56,843 bases of DNA from Bacteroidetes bacterium GWF2_49_14. GTDB lineage: Bacteria; Bacteroidota; Bacteroidia; Bacteroidales; UBA12481. How positions within the stretch are numbered: the stretch's first letter is position 1; every line of letters begins with the position of its first letter. Under the pieces are notes generated by a model. It was not told the origin of the DNA and searched no databases. It saw nothing but the letters and a program-made list of their open reading frames with translations. The position numbers were made by a program, and so were the translations under genes. Shown here piece after piece: positions 16,743 to 26,745 of the stretch. The DNA lies in assembly GCA_001769295.1 (NCBI GenBank), contig MEOR01000140.1:1-56843 (forward strand). The letters are read 5' to 3'.

Positions 16743-17630
16743 ATGGTTGTTGTTGATTCGTTCCTGAGGTATCTTATCACCGAGAAGCGCTATTCCACTC
16801 ATACGGTTCGGTCTTATCAGAATGATCTGGTGCAATTCGAGAAATTCATCAGCGATACTCAATCTTCTGATAGTCTTACCAACTGTTCATCACGACATGT
16901 GCGGTCATGGATCATTTCAATGCTGGATAATGGCATGAGTCCGAGATCTGTTAACCGAAAGATTACCACCCTGAGAAGGTTTTACCGGTTTTGCCAGAAT
17001 ACAGGGGCTGTTCGTAATAATCCGGCGACAAACATACCCTCGCTTAAAACGGCAAAACCATTGCCTGTTTTTGTTCAGGAAAGCCAGATGATCAATATAC
17101 TCAATACGGTTACAGAAAACATGGATTTCACGAGCCTAAGGAATTTACTGGTTCTGGAGTTGCTTTATGGCACCGGGATTCGTGTCACTGAACTGACAGG
17201 GCTCAAGGATTTCAATGCGGACACCGTTAAACAACAGATAAAGGTTTTAGGCAAAAGAAACAAGGAGAGAATTATACCGATATATGAAGGTCTCTCATCA
17301 CTTATCGGGGAGTACCGTGTGAAGCGGGACCAGCAGTTTCAGGAAACACCTTCAGGGTTCCTTATTGTTACCGATACCGGAAAGAATGCCTATCCGAGAC
17401 TGATTTACCGGATTGTAAATGCCGCCTTGTCGGGCGAATCGGTGGCCGGCCGAAAGAGCCCGCACGTACTGCGCCATACTTATGCCACGCACCTGCTCAA
17501 TCATGGCGCCGAGCTCAATGCTATCAAGGAACTGCTCGGCCATGCAAGCCTGAGTGCAACTCAGGTATACACCCATACCGGGTTTGAAAAACTTAAGAAG
17601 GTTTACGAGAAGGCTCATCCTCGAGCATGA
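16743..17630 (+). CDS. xerC: Tyrosine recombinase XerC/XerD
   Basis: This 295-residue recombinase resolves chromosome dimers at dif. The N-terminal SAM-like core-binding domain (residues 1-95, SFLRYLITEKRYSTHTVRSYQNDL) is followed by the catalytic domain. The catalytic residues seen are Arg in GTGIRVTELTGL, Lys in LGKRNKER, His and Arg in HVLRHTYATHLL, His in LLGHAS and the Tyr nucleophile in QVYTHTGFEKL. Its place between rpsU and hpf is the standard Bacteroidota order, so it is a housekeeping Xer protein and not the integrase of an element. Assignment as XerC rather than XerD rests on context. Confidence 0.9.
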   Translation: MVVVDSFLRYLITEKRYSTHTVRSYQNDLVQFEKFISDTQSSDSLTNCSSRHVRSWIISMLDNGMSPRSVNRKITTLRRFYRFCQNTGAVRNNPATNIPSLKTAKPLPVFVQESQMINILNTVTENMDFTSLRNLLVLELLYGTGIRVTELTGLKDFNADTVKQQIKVLGKRNKERIIPIYEGLSSLIGEYRVKRDQQFQETPSGFLIVTDTGKNAYPRLIYRIVNAALSGESVAGRKSPHVLRHTYATHLLNHGAELNAIKELLGHASLSATQVYTHTGFEKLKKVYEKAHPRA

Positions 17631-17664
17631 TAATATATATATACTAAATATTGGAGGACCCATT

Positions 17665-17964
17665 ATGAACATTCAGATCCATTCCGTTCATTTCGATGCA
17701 GACGTTAAGCTGCTGGACTTCATCCATGAAAAAGTTAAGAAACTGGTTCAGATAGACGAGAAGATCCTGGGTGCCGAAATTTTCCTTCGTCTCGATAATA
17801 ATCAGAACACCGAGAATAAACTGACTGAGATCCGGCTCTTAATTTCCGGAAATGACCTCTTTGCAAAGAAACAGTGTAAAAGTTTTGAAGAGGCTACGGA
17901 TCAGACTGTTGATGCCCTCCGCCGGCAGTTAACCAAACTTAAGGGTAAAAAAGTCAACCGATAG
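17665..17964 (+). CDS. hpf: Ribosome hibernation-promoting factor (HPF/RaiA)
   Basis: The 99-residue short HPF starts MNIQIHSVHFDADVKLLDFI and ends KLKGKKVNR. It fits the beta-alpha-beta-beta-beta-alpha ribosome-binding fold that occupies the mRNA/tRNA channel in stationary phase. The start at 17665 is preceded by GGAGG at 17653-17657. An in-frame ATG at 17554 lies inside xerC and would add unrelated residues. It sits 34 bases after xerC and just before the tRNA operon. Confidence 0.92.
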   Translation: MNIQIHSVHFDADVKLLDFIHEKVKKLVQIDEKILGAEIFLRLDNNQNTENKLTEIRLLISGNDLFAKKQCKSFEEATDQTVDALRRQLTKLKGKKVNR

Positions 17965-17984
17965 GAAAAATCTCAGGTAAAAGT

Positions 17985-18015
17985 TTTGATGTCTGATATC
18001 TATGTACTACATTTG
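17985..18015 (+). promoter_or_regulatory. Consensus promoter of the tRNA-tuf operon
   Basis: TTTG at 17985-17988 and TACATTTG at 18008-18015 are separated by exactly 19 bases, a full match to the Bacteroidota TTTG-N19-TAnnTTTG promoter. It lies 60 bases before the first tRNA, and strong expression is expected of this operon. Confidence 0.75.
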
Positions 18016-18075
18016 CAGACCCAAAATTTGAATTGGGAGAGTTCTTTATTTGATTGCTGATAAAGACTGAATTTT

Positions 18076-18149
18076 GCCAATGTAGCTCAGTAGGTCAGAG
18101 CAGCTGATTTGTAATCAGCTGGTCGGGGGTTCGAATCCCTCCATTGGCT
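18076..18149 (+). tRNA. tRNA-Thr (anticodon TGT)
   Basis: The acceptor arms GCCAATG and CATTGGC pair perfectly. The anticodon stem-loop is GCTGA-TTTGTAA-TCAGC with anticodon TGT, and the T-loop is GGTTCGAATCC. No CCA is encoded. It is the first tRNA of the cluster. Confidence 0.95.
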
Positions 18150-18171
18150 CGGATTTAGTCAAGATAATTGC

Positions 18172-18254
18172 GGGGAGATACCAAAGTGGCCAACTGGGGC
18201 AGACTGTAAATCTGTTGTCGTACGACTTCGGAGGTTCGAATCCTCCTCTCCCCA
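18172..18254 (+). tRNA. tRNA-Tyr (anticodon GTA)
   Basis: The acceptor arms GGGGAGA and TCTCCCC pair. The anticodon stem-loop CAGA-CTGTAAA-TCTG gives GTA, and the long variable arm (class II tRNA, 83 bases) is the one expected for Tyr. The T-arm is AGGTTCGAATCCT. Confidence 0.95.
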
Positions 18255-18260
18255 CAATAG

Positions 18261-18332
18261 GCGGGAATAGCTCAGCGGTAGAGCATTAGCCTTCCAAGCT
18301 AAGGGTCGCGGGTTCGAATCTCGTTTCCCGCT
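18261..18332 (+). tRNA. tRNA-Gly (anticodon TCC)
   Basis: The acceptor arms GCGGGAA and TTCCCGC pair. The anticodon stem-loop TTAGC-CTTCCAA-GCTAA gives TCC. It follows tRNA-Tyr by 6 bases. Confidence 0.95.
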
Positions 18333-18343
18333 CTAGCATTAAA

Positions 18344-18416
<73 letters not shown>

Positions 18417-18471
18417 CAGAATTTAAAGAGTATCATAACAATAAGTAATCGGACAATAAAAAGAAGTAGCC

Positions 18472-19656
18472 ATGGCTAAGGAAAAATTTAACAGGAACAA
18501 ACCTCACGTCAATATCGGTACGATCGGCCACGTTGACCATGGTAAGACTACTTTAACATCTGCCATCACGATGGCTTTGAATAAAAAGGGTCTTGCTGAT
18601 GTGAAAAGTTTTGATTCGATCGATAACGCTCCTGAAGAAAAGGAGAGAGGTATAACGATCAACACAGCTCACGTTGAGTATCAGACTGAAAGCAGGCATT
18701 ATGCACACGTTGACTGCCCGGGACATGCTGACTATGTTAAAAACATGGTTACAGGTGCTGCACAGATGGACGGTGCCATTCTGGTTGTTGCCGGAACCGA
18801 CGGACCGATGCCGCAGACTCGCGAACACATCCTCCTTGCCCGCCAGGTGAACGTTCCCCGTATTGTTGTTTTCATCAACAAGTGTGATTCAGTTGACGAC
18901 CCGGAACTCCTTGAACTGGTAGAAATGGAAATCCGTGACTTGCTCACCTTCTATAAATTTGACGGTGAAAACACTCCGGTTATCCTAGGTTCCGCTCTTG
19001 GCGCCATGCACGAAGAGCCAAAATGGGTTGCGAAGGTATACGAACTGATGGATGCAGTTGATACCTGGATTGAATTACCCCCCCGGGCTATCGAAAAACC
19101 ATTCCTGATGCCGGTTGAAGACGTATTCTCGATTACAGGTCGCGGAACCGTTGCAACGGGCAGAATCGAAGCTGGTGTTGTCAATACCGGAGATGAAGTC
19201 CAGATTGTCGGCCTCGGTGAAGGTCGGAAATCAGTTGTAACCGGTGTTGAGATGTTCCGCAAAATTCTTGACCGCGGTGAAGCCGGTGATAACGTTGGTC
19301 TGCTCCTTCGTGGTGTTGACAAAGACGAGATCCGTCGTGGCCAGGTTATTGCAAAACCAGGCTCGATAACTCCTCATACCGTCTTCAAAGCTGAAGTGTA
19401 CATCCTCAAGAAGGAAGAAGGCGGACGTCATACCCCATTCCACAACAAGTATCGCCCGCAGTTCTACATCAGGACACTTGATGTAACGGGTGAAATCATG
19501 TTGCCGGAAGGTACTGAAATGGTAATGCCGGGTGACAACCTGACCATTACCGTTAACCTGGTTACTCCGGTAGCTATCGACCGCGGTCTTCAATTCGCAA
19601 TTCGCGAAGGCGGCCGTACTGTCGGTGCCGGTCAGGTGGTTGAGATTGTAAAATAG
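18472..19656 (+). CDS. tuf: Elongation factor Tu
   Basis: The 394-residue GTPase delivers aminoacyl-tRNA to the ribosome. It shows GHVDHGKTT (G1), [12 protein letters not shown] (switch I), [12 protein letters not shown] (G3) and NKCD (G4), followed by the two beta-barrel domains ([13 protein letters not shown]; ending [11 protein letters not shown]). It is co-transcribed with the four upstream tRNAs, and a strong terminator-like hairpin follows at 19678. Confidence 0.97.
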   Translation: MAKEKFNRNKPHVNIGTIGHVDHGKTTLTSAITMALNKKGLADVKSFDSIDNAPEEKERGITINTAHVEYQTESRHYAHVDCPGHADYVKNMVTGAAQMDGAILVVAGTDGPMPQTREHILLARQVNVPRIVVFINKCDSVDDPELLELVEMEIRDLLTFYKFDGENTPVILGSALGAMHEEPKWVAKVYELMDAVDTWIELPPRAIEKPFLMPVEDVFSITGRGTVATGRIEAGVVNTGDEVQIVGLGEGRKSVVTGVEMFRKILDRGEAGDNVGLLLRGVDKDEIRRGQVIAKPGSITPHTVFKAEVYILKKEEGGRHTPFHNKYRPQFYIRTLDVTGEIMLPEGTEMVMPGDNLTITVNLVTPVAIDRGLQFAIREGGRTVGAGQVVEIVK

Positions 19657-19677
19657 TTTTTTAAATTATATGGGTGG

Positions 19678-19712
19678 GATGATCCGGTTATTGCAACCGG
19701 ATCATCTTTCTC
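19678..19712 (+). terminator. Terminator-like hairpin between tuf and tRNA-Trp
   Basis: Perfect 12-bp arms (GATGATCCGGTT 19678-19689, AACCGGATCATC 19695-19706) enclose the loop ATTGC. A T-rich but imperfect run (TTTCTCTT) follows. It probably terminates part of the tRNA-tuf transcript while some polymerase reads on to tRNA-Trp and secE. Confidence 0.7.
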
Positions 19713-19714
19713 TT

Positions 19715-19787
19715 ACGGATGTAGCTCAATTGGCAGAGCGGCGGTCTCCAAAACCGCAGGTTGGGAGTTCGATTCTCTCCATCCGTG
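19715..19787 (+). tRNA. tRNA-Trp (anticodon CCA)
   Basis: The acceptor arms ACGGATG and CATCCGT pair. The anticodon stem-loop GCGGT-CTCCAAA-ACCGC gives CCA. Its place between tuf and secE is conserved in many bacteria. Confidence 0.95.
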
Positions 19788-19802
19788 CTTAGTGCTTAAG
19801 CA

Positions 19803-19994
19803 ATGAAAGTCAAGACCTATCTCAAAGAAGCGTACGACGAACTGGTACATAAAGTGTCGTGGCCAACATGGATTGAACTGCAAAGTTCAGCAATCGTAGT
19901 GTTGGTAACCTCATTAATTATTGCCCTCGTGGTATTGATCATGGATGCCTCATTCAGAAATCTGATGAAGTTAATTTACGGTATCTTTTTTTAA
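19803..19994 (+). CDS. secE: Preprotein translocase subunit SecE
   Basis: The 63-residue protein has one membrane segment (about residues 27-49, SAIVVLVTSLIIALVVLIMD) after the amphipathic helix that includes KVSWPTWIEL, the SecE signature. It stabilises the SecYEG channel in the inner membrane. It lies 12 bases before nusG in the usual order. Confidence 0.95.
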   Translation: MKVKTYLKEAYDELVHKVSWPTWIELQSSAIVVLVTSLIIALVVLIMDASFRNLMKLIYGIFF

Positions 19995-20006
19995 TACAGG
20001 GAGATA

Positions 20007-20555
20007 ATGAGCCAGAACGAATTGAAGTGGTATGTCCTGCGCGCCATCGGCGGTAAAGAAAAAAAGGTTAAAGAATATATCGAGAGTGAGATCTCGCACC
20101 TTAGCCTTCAGGACTATATTTCACAAGTTCTGATTCCGACCGAAAAGATCTATCAGATCAAGAACGGAAAGAAAGTTTCGAAAGAACGAAGCTATCTTCC
20201 AGGGTATGTGCTTATTGAGGCAGCTCTCGTGGGTGAAATTACGCACATCCTGAAAAATGTGCCAAATGTGATTGGCTTCCTGGGTGCAGAGCGCGGCGGT
20301 GAACCCGTTCCCATGCGCCAGTCGGAAGTTAACCGGATACTAGGGAAAGTGGATGAACTTTCCGAAACAGATGAAGAAATCAGCGTTCCATTCTTCGTTG
20401 GGGAAGCCGTTAAGGTGGTCGACGGACCCTTTAACAGTTTTTCCGGAGTGATCGAAGAAGTCAACAATGAGAAGAAAAAACTAAAAGTTATCGTCAAGAT
20501 TTTCGGACGAAAAACACCGTTGGAACTCAGTTTTATGCAGGTTGAAAAAGAATAG
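20007..20555 (+). CDS. nusG: Transcription termination/antitermination factor NusG
   Basis: The 182-residue protein has the NGN domain ([19 protein letters not shown] ... LPGYVLIEA) and a C-terminal KOW domain ([20 protein letters not shown]). It binds RNA polymerase and links it to the ribosome or Rho. The length is typical. It is the second gene of the secE-nusG-rplK run. Confidence 0.96.
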   Translation: MSQNELKWYVLRAIGGKEKKVKEYIESEISHLSLQDYISQVLIPTEKIYQIKNGKKVSKERSYLPGYVLIEAALVGEITHILKNVPNVIGFLGAERGGEPVPMRQSEVNRILGKVDELSETDEEISVPFFVGEAVKVVDGPFNSFSGVIEEVNNEKKKLKVIVKIFGRKTPLELSFMQVEKE

Positions 20556-20685
20556 GGATCTCCGGAAAGAGGCCGCTTCCAGGCGTCTGACCGGTACAAA
20601 AGCTTCCCCCTGTTTTTATCAACGCCTGAATTTGTTACTACGGCAACCTGCATGAGTGTTCATTATAAACTTTGATTTAAATCGT
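20556..20685 (+). promoter_or_regulatory. Possible structured leader of the rplK operon
   Basis: The 130-base gap between nusG and rplK is the longest within this operon. It holds a 6-bp inverted repeat (AGGCGT 20581-20586, ACGCCT 20622-20627). In many bacteria the L11 or L1 protein represses its own mRNA through a leader here, but no L1-site match could be confirmed by eye. Confidence 0.25.
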
Positions 20686-21123
20686 ATGGCAAAAGAAGTA
20701 ACGGGAATCATCAAATTGCAGATCCGGGGCGGGGCAGCTAACCCTTCACCGCCTGTTGGACCGGCATTGGGTTCCAAAGGAGTCAATATCATGGACTTCT
20801 GCAAGCAATTCAATGCCCGTACACAGGACAAAGCCGGAAAAATTATTCCCGTGCTGATAACGGTTTATAGCGACAAATCCTTTGAATTTGTCACAAAAAC
20901 CCCTCCTGCAGCAGTTCAACTGATCGAATTGTCCAAAGTTAAAAAGGGCTCTTCGGAACCAAACCGTGTAAAAGTCGGTTCGGTAACATGGGAACAAATC
21001 CGCGAAATCGCTGAAGAAAAAAAGGATGATCTTAATTCATTCACCCTTGAATCAGCTATGCGGATGATTGCAGGTACAGCGCGGAGCATGGGAATATCAA
21101 TAAAAGGTGATGTACCCTTTTAA
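20686..21123 (+). CDS. rplK: 50S ribosomal protein L11
   Basis: The 145-residue protein starts [20 protein letters not shown] and shows [18 protein letters not shown] and the C-terminal RNA-binding domain ending [12 protein letters not shown]. It forms the GTPase-associated stalk base. The ATG at 20686 is used; an in-frame ATG at 20656 would add ten non-L11 residues. Confidence 0.96.
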   Translation: MAKEVTGIIKLQIRGGAANPSPPVGPALGSKGVNIMDFCKQFNARTQDKAGKIIPVLITVYSDKSFEFVTKTPPAAVQLIELSKVKKGSSEPNRVKVGSVTWEQIREIAEEKKDDLNSFTLESAMRMIAGTARSMGISIKGDVPF

Positions 21124-21135
21124 TTAAGGAGAATC

Positions 21136-21831
21136 ATGGCTAAAGTGACCAAGAATAGGAAACTCGTCATCGACAAGATCGAGGCGAACAAGTTGTATAC
21201 CCTGAGCGAGGCGTCAGCCCTGGTAAAACAGGTAACAACCACCAAGTTTAACGCTTCGGTGGATATTGATGTGCGACTCGGGGTTGATCCCAGGAAAGCC
21301 AATCAAATGGTTCGTGGCGTGGTTACACTGCCTCATGGAACAGGAAAAGAAGTCAGGGTGCTAGCTTTAGTTACCCCTGATAAAGAATCCGAAGCCAAAG
21401 AAGCAGGTGCCGACTTTATCGGTCTCGACGATTACGTTGAGAAAATTAAAGGAGGCTGGACCGATGTTGACGTTATCATTACGATGCCTTCCTGTATGGC
21501 TAAAATCGGACCGCTGGGACGTATACTCGGACCGCGCGGACTGATGCCGAATCCGAAAACCGGAACGGTTACCATGGAAGTCGGAAAAGCAGTTACCGAT
21601 GTGAAAAAAGGTAAAATCGACTTCAAGGTGGATAAATTCGGTATTGTCCATGCGGCAATCGGAAAAGTTTCATTTGAACCGGAGAAAATCACGGACAATG
21701 CCCGTGAATTACTTTCCTCGATTCTCAAACTGAAACCGTCGGCTGCCAAAGGTACCTATGTGAAAAGCGTTTTCATGTCAAGTACCATGAGCGTTGGAAT
21801 TCCGATTGACCCCCGGTCAATTGAAGCGTAA
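21136..21831 (+). CDS. rplA: 50S ribosomal protein L1
   Basis: The 231-residue protein has the L1 pattern: [25 protein letters not shown], then [19 protein letters not shown], and a conserved C-terminal [21 protein letters not shown]. It binds 23S rRNA at the L1 stalk and probably its own mRNA. It starts 12 bases after rplK with AAGGAG upstream. Confidence 0.96.
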   Translation: MAKVTKNRKLVIDKIEANKLYTLSEASALVKQVTTTKFNASVDIDVRLGVDPRKANQMVRGVVTLPHGTGKEVRVLALVTPDKESEAKEAGADFIGLDDYVEKIKGGWTDVDVIITMPSCMAKIGPLGRILGPRGLMPNPKTGTVTMEVGKAVTDVKKGKIDFKVDKFGIVHAAIGKVSFEPEKITDNARELLSSILKLKPSAAKGTYVKSVFMSSTMSVGIPIDPRSIEA

Positions 21832-21857
21832 AACCCTAAAATGAGATTGTATTTATC

Positions 21858-22373
21858 ATGAAACGGGAAGATAAAAACGCCATCATTGATCAGCTCACCG
21901 AAGAGATTAATCAGGCAAAACATTTTTACATTACTGATATCGGCGGGCTGGATGCTGGTGATACGTTGGCTTTTCGCAGATTGTGTTTCAAGGAGGACGT
22001 GAAGTTACTCGTTGTTAAAAACACCCTGTTGAAAAAAGCCCTGGACAGAGCTCAAGGCGAATATGAAGAATTGTATCCGATCCTGAACGGACCGACCTCG
22101 GTCATGATCACGGAAACCGGAAACAAACCGGCAAGAATGATTCAAACCTTTCGGAAGAATCATGAAAAGCCGGTCCTGAAAGGAGCCTATGTTGAACAAT
22201 GTGTTTATACAGGTGAAAACCTTGTAGACAAATTAATTACCGTGAAATCACGTGAGGAACTCATTGCTGATGTGATCTTGATTCTGAAATCACCGATGCA
22301 AAATGTTCTGTCACAACTGAACTCCGGTAAACATATTTTGGCGGGTGTTGTAAAGACCCTGTCTGATAGATAG
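21858..22373 (+). CDS. rplJ: 50S ribosomal protein L10
   Basis: The 171-residue protein shows MKREDKNAIIDQLTEEIN, VVKNTLLKKALDRA and a C-terminal helix that carries L7/L12 dimers. It anchors the stalk to L11 and rRNA. The order rplK-rplA-rplJ-rplL is standard. Confidence 0.95.
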   Translation: MKREDKNAIIDQLTEEINQAKHFYITDIGGLDAGDTLAFRRLCFKEDVKLLVVKNTLLKKALDRAQGEYEELYPILNGPTSVMITETGNKPARMIQTFRKNHEKPVLKGAYVEQCVYTGENLVDKLITVKSREELIADVILILKSPMQNVLSQLNSGKHILAGVVKTLSDR

Positions 22374-22414
22374 TTAAACTGAATTGTTGAATCCATTTGT
22401 AAAATCATAAGAAA

Positions 22415-22795
22415 ATGGCTGATTTAAAAAAGCTCGCTGAAGAACTGGTTAACCTTACCGTTAAGGAAGTCAACGAATTGGGTGATATCCTTAAAAATGA
22501 CTATGGAATTGAACCTGCTGCTGCAGCAGTAGCGTACGCCGGCCCGGCCGCAGGTGGTGCCGAAGGTCCTGTTGTAGAAGAACAGACCGAATTCGATGTT
22601 ATTCTCAAAGCCCCAGGTGGTGCCAAACTCCAGATTGTAAAACTGGTTAAGGAACTTACCGGCCTCGGACTGAAAGAAGCGAAAGAATTGGTGGATGCTG
22701 CTCCGAAAGCTGTGAAGGAGAAAGTATCGAAGGAAGAAGCTGAAGCCTTGAAATCACAACTCGTTGAAGCAGGAGCCGAAGTTGAAATTAAGTAA
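22415..22795 (+). CDS. rplL: 50S ribosomal protein L7/L12
   Basis: The 126-residue acidic protein has an N-terminal dimerisation domain, an Ala/Gly hinge ([18 protein letters not shown]) and a C-terminal factor-binding domain ([34 protein letters not shown]). It recruits translation factors. A strong terminator-like hairpin separates it from rpoB. Confidence 0.96.
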   Translation: MADLKKLAEELVNLTVKEVNELGDILKNDYGIEPAAAAVAYAGPAAGGAEGPVVEEQTEFDVILKAPGGAKLQIVKLVKELTGLGLKEAKELVDAAPKAVKEKVSKEEAEALKSQLVEAGAEVEIK

Positions 22796-22820
22796 GACGA
22801 CTCTTCCATAAACATTTCTC

Positions 22821-22861
22821 AAGGTTTAGAATCCCGGCTTTCCGGGGTTCTAAGCCTTTTT
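22821..22861 (+). terminator. Intrinsic terminator/attenuator between rplL and rpoB
   Basis: A 17-bp stem with two G-T wobbles (22821-22837 with 22842-22858) closes a 4-base loop and runs into five T. It lies 107 bases after the rplL start of the gap and before rpoB at 22903. Partial termination here would set a high ribosomal-protein to polymerase ratio, as the rplL-rpoB attenuator of E. coli does. Confidence 0.8.
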
Positions 22862-22902
22862 GCTGTTTTTTTCAATTCCTGTTTTAATTAACTTCCTGGT
22901 CG

Positions 22903-25900
22903 ATGGCACAGATTATCAGACAGCGAATCAATTTTGGTTCCACAAAAAGCCAACTAAAGTATCCGGACTTTCTCGAAATCCAGCTGAAATCCTTTACGGA
23001 GTTTTTTCAGATGGAAACGACGCCGGAACAAAGAAAATCCGAAGGCCTTTTTAAGGTTTTTCAGGAAAATTTTCCGATTACTGACACACGGAACAATTTT
23101 GTCCTGGAGTTTTTGGATTATTATATCGATCCGCCCAGATATACCATCGAAGAGTGTATCGAGCGCGGGCTGACTTTCAGCGTACCCCTGAAGGCCAAAC
23201 TTAAATTGTATTGCACAGACCCCGAACATGAAGATTTTGATATGGTAATCCAGGATGTTTATCTGGGTACCGTACCTTATATGACTACCCGGGGGACCTT
23301 TGTAATCAACGGTGCCGAGCGGGTTGTCGTTTCGCAGCTCCACCGTTCGCCAGGCGTGTTCTTTGGTCAGAGCATCCATGCCAACGGAAGTAAACTTTAT
23401 TCAGCCCGCGTAATTCCTTTCCGCGGCTCCTGGATCGAATTTGCCACCGATATCAACAACGTGATGTATGCGTACATCGACAGGAAAAAGAAGTTGCCGG
23501 TAACCACCCTTTTGCGTGCTATCGGTTTTGAAAGTGACCGGGATATCCTGGAAATTTTCGATCTCGCAGATGAAATCAAAGTTTCAAAAGCCGCTCTTAA
23601 AAAAGTGGTCGGCCGAAAACTGGCAGCCCGCGTCCTGAAATCCTGGATCGAGGATTTCGTGGATGAGGATACCGGTGAAGTTGTTTCCATCGAGCGTAAT
23701 GAAATCATTGTAGATCGTGAGACCATCCTCGAAAATGACCACGTGGATGCTATCGTCGATTCAGGCGCCAAGTCTATACTCCTCCATAAAGAGGATACCA
23801 ACCTTTCTGATTTCGCGATTATTTACAACACCCTTCAGAAGGACCCCTGCAACTCTGAAAAAGAGGCAGTAATACATATCTATCGTCAGCTGAGGAATGC
23901 TGACCCGCCGGACGATGCAACCGCAAGGGACGTTATCGACAAGCTTTTCTTCTCCGATAAACGCTATGACCTTGGTGATGTCGGGCGCTACCGGATCAAC
24001 AAGAAACTGGGTCTCGATATTCCGATGGATACTAAAATCCTCACAAAAGAGGACATAATCAGTATCATTAAATATCTCATCCAGCTAATCAATTCCAAGG
24101 CCGATGTGGATGATATCGACCACCTGAGCAACCGCCGCGTCCGTACCGTCGGAGAGCAGCTGTTCGGTCAGTTCGGTGTCGGTCTTGCCCGTATGGCCAG
24201 AACCATCCGCGAAAGAATGAACGTCAGGGACAACGAGGTTTTTACCCCGATCGACCTGATCAACTCCAAGACTCTCTCCTCGGTTATCAATTCCTTCTTC
24301 GGAACCAATGCGCTGTCCCAGTTTATGGACCAGACGAATCCGCTGGCAGAGATGACTCACAAACGCCGTATGTCAGCACTCGGACCAGGCGGTCTCTCCA
24401 GAGAACGTGCAGGATTTGAAGTGCGTGACGTACATTATACACACTATGGCCGCCTTTGTCCTATCGAAACCCCTGAAGGTCCTAATATCGGGCTGATCTC
24501 TTCCCTGTGCGTTTTTGCAAAGGTTAATGAACTTGGGTTTATTGAAACACCATACCGGAAAGTAAACAATGGGGTTGTTGACCTCTCCGATACCGGCATT
24601 CTGTATCTGACAGCCGAAGAGGAGGAGGGTAATATCATCGCTCAGGCCAATGCGGTCCTGGATGATCAGGGTAATTTTATCAGCACCCGGATTAAGTCGC
24701 GCTACGAAGGTGACTTTCCAATCGCTTCCCCGGAGGAACTCAACCTCATGGATGTGGCTCCTAACCAGATCGCTTCCATCGCGGCTTCTCTTATTCCTTT
24801 CCTCGAGCATGATGATGCCAACCGCGCACTGATGGGATCAAACATGATGCGCCAGGCTGTTCCGCTTGTCCATCCGGAAGCTCCGGTCGTTGGAACCGGC
24901 ATCGAGGGTGAAGTCATACATGACAGCCGTATTCATTTTGCGGCTGAAGGCGAAGGAACCGTTGAATATGCTGATGCCGAGCGGATTGTTGTTAAATACA
25001 TCAGAGACGATTATCAGAAGTTTGTCAGGTTCGACAACGAAGTCAAAACCTACAAACTCCCGAAATTCAATAAGACCAACCAGAACACAACTATCAACCT
25101 CAAGCCGGTCGTGCAGAAGGGCGATGTTGTAACCAAAGGTCAGATATTAACCGGTGGTTATTCCACCAGCGAAGGAGAACTGGCACTCGGACGTAACTTG
25201 AAAGTGGCTTTCATGCCGTGGAAAGGTTACAATTTTGAGGATGCAATCGTGATCTCGGAACGCGTTGTTCGCGAGGACCTGTTCAGTTCTATACACATTG
25301 ACGAATATCTCCTCGAAGTGAGGGATACTAAACGCGGTTTGGAAGAACTTACCGCCGACATCCCGAACGTAAGTGAGGAAGCTACCCGAAACCTGGATGA
25401 AAACGGATTGATCCGTGTTGGAGCAGAGGTTAAACCAGGTGATATACTCATTGGAAAAATTACCCCAAAAGGGGAATCAGATCCTTCACCAGAGGAAAAA
25501 CTGCTCAGGGCGATTTTCGGCGACAAAGCCGGAGACGTTAAAGACGCAAGTCTTAAAGCAGGACCCTCACTGACCGGTGTTGTCATTGATAAGAGACTCT
25601 TCTCAAAGAGCATGAAGGACCGGAAGATCAGGGCGGCCGAAAAGACCCTGATTGACAAATTCGACCAGGAATTCAGACGTCAGGTTGAAGACCTTAACGG
25701 AATTCTGGTTGATAAGCTTTTTAACCTTATTAACGGTAAAGCCTCGCAGGGAGTTAAGAATTATCTCAACGAAGATATTGTACCCAAAGGAACCAAGTTT
25801 TCGCAGAGGATTCTACAGAGTATTGATTATCAGATGGTTAATCCAAATAAATGGACTACCGACAAGGATAAGAATGATACTATTAAGGAACTCCTTCAGA

Positions 25901-26712
25901 ATTACCTGGTAAAGTATAAGGAACTGGAAGGTGACTACCGGCGGAAGAAGTATAATGTAACCATCGGTGATGAACTGCCTGCAGGGATTGTTCAGCTTGC
26001 CAAGGTATTTATTGCCAAGAAAAGAAAACTCACGGTTGGTGATAAGATGGCCGGTCGTCACGGTAACAAAGGTATTGTTGCCAAGATCGTTCGTCAGGAA
26101 GATATGCCTTTCCTGGAAGACGGAACGCCGGTCGACATTGTTCTGAATCCGCTGGGTGTGCCATCCCGTATGAACCTCGGACAGATTTATGAGACGGTTC
26201 TTGGCTGGGCCGGTATGGAACTGGGTCTGAAATTTGCCAGTCCGATTTTTGACGGGGCCACACTGGATGAAATTACGGCCCTGACTGATAAGGCAGGAGT
26301 TCCGAGGTTCGGACGAACCTATCTCTATGATGGAGGCTCGGGAGAACGATTTGACCAGCCGGCCACAGTCGGAGTAATTTATATGCTAAAGCTCGGCCAT
26401 ATGGTTGAGGATAAGATGCATGCTCGCTCCATTGGGCCTTATTCGCTTATAACCCAGCAGCCCCTTGGCGGTAAGGCCCAATTCGGGGGTCAGCGTTTCG
26501 GGGAAATGGAAGTCTGGGCTCTCGAAGCTTTCGGAGCCGCCCATATTCTGCAAGAGATTCTCACCGTAAAATCGGATGATGTTATTGGCCGTGCCAAAGC
26601 CTATGAAGCCATTGTGAAGGGTGAACCCCTACCGATCCCGGGGATACCGGAGTCTCTCAATGTTCTGCTTCATGAACTCCGCGGCCTGGGCCTTAGCATA
26701 AAGTTGATTTAG
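22903..26712 (+). CDS. rpoB: DNA-directed RNA polymerase subunit beta
   Basis: The 1269-residue protein begins [13 protein letters not shown] and shows the rifampicin-region [20 protein letters not shown] with wild-type residues (Ser, Gln, Asp, Asn). The catalytic segment GRHGNKGI and a C-terminal clamp GLSIKLI-type end are also present. Length and order match Bacteroidota RpoB. It probably has both read-through and its own weak promoter upstream. Confidence 0.98.
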   Translation: MAQIIRQRINFGSTKSQLKYPDFLEIQLKSFTEFFQMETTPEQRKSEGLFKVFQENFPITDTRNNFVLEFLDYYIDPPRYTIEECIERGLTFSVPLKAKLKLYCTDPEHEDFDMVIQDVYLGTVPYMTTRGTFVINGAERVVVSQLHRSPGVFFGQSIHANGSKLYSARVIPFRGSWIEFATDINNVMYAYIDRKKKLPVTTLLRAIGFESDRDILEIFDLADEIKVSKAALKKVVGRKLAARVLKSWIEDFVDEDTGEVVSIERNEIIVDRETILENDHVDAIVDSGAKSILLHKEDTNLSDFAIIYNTLQKDPCNSEKEAVIHIYRQLRNADPPDDATARDVIDKLFFSDKRYDLGDVGRYRINKKLGLDIPMDTKILTKEDIISIIKYLIQLINSKADVDDIDHLSNRRVRTVGEQLFGQFGVGLARMARTIRERMNVRDNEVFTPIDLINSKTLSSVINSFFGTNALSQFMDQTNPLAEMTHKRRMSALGPGGLSRERAGFEVRDVHYTHYGRLCPIETPEGPNIGLISSLCVFAKVNELGFIETPYRKVNNGVVDLSDTGILYLTAEEEEGNIIAQANAVLDDQGNFISTRIKSRYEGDFPIASPEELNLMDVAPNQIASIAASLIPFLEHDDANRALMGSNMMRQAVPLVHPEAPVVGTGIEGEVIHDSRIHFAAEGEGTVEYADAERIVVKYIRDDYQKFVRFDNEVKTYKLPKFNKTNQNTTINLKPVVQKGDVVTKGQILTGGYSTSEGELALGRNLKVAFMPWKGYNFEDAIVISERVVREDLFSSIHIDEYLLEVRDTKRGLEELTADIPNVSEEATRNLDENGLIRVGAEVKPGDILIGKITPKGESDPSPEEKLLRAIFGDKAGDVKDASLKAGPSLTGVVIDKRLFSKSMKDRKIRAAEKTLIDKFDQEFRRQVEDLNGILVDKLFNLINGKASQGVKNYLNEDIVPKGTKFSQRILQSIDYQMVNPNKWTTDKDKNDTIKELLQNYLVKYKELEGDYRRKKYNVTIGDELPAGIVQLAKVFIAKKRKLTVGDKMAGRHGNKGIVAKIVRQEDMPFLEDGTPVDIVLNPLGVPSRMNLGQIYETVLGWAGMELGLKFASPIFDGATLDEITALTDKAGVPRFGRTYLYDGGSGERFDQPATVGVIYMLKLGHMVEDKMHARSIGPYSLITQQPLGGKAQFGGQRFGEMEVWALEAFGAAHILQEILTVKSDDVIGRAKAYEAIVKGEPLPIPGIPESLNVLLHELRGLGLSIKLI

Positions 26713-26745
26713 TACTGGATAGTTAAACACAGAACTCTATATATT

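Noticed and set aside
16743..17630. Tyrosine recombinase as the integrase of a mobile element
   Set aside because: The position between rpsU and hpf is conserved and no attachment repeats or cargo genes were seen; the nearby tRNAs are intact with no duplicated 3' ends.
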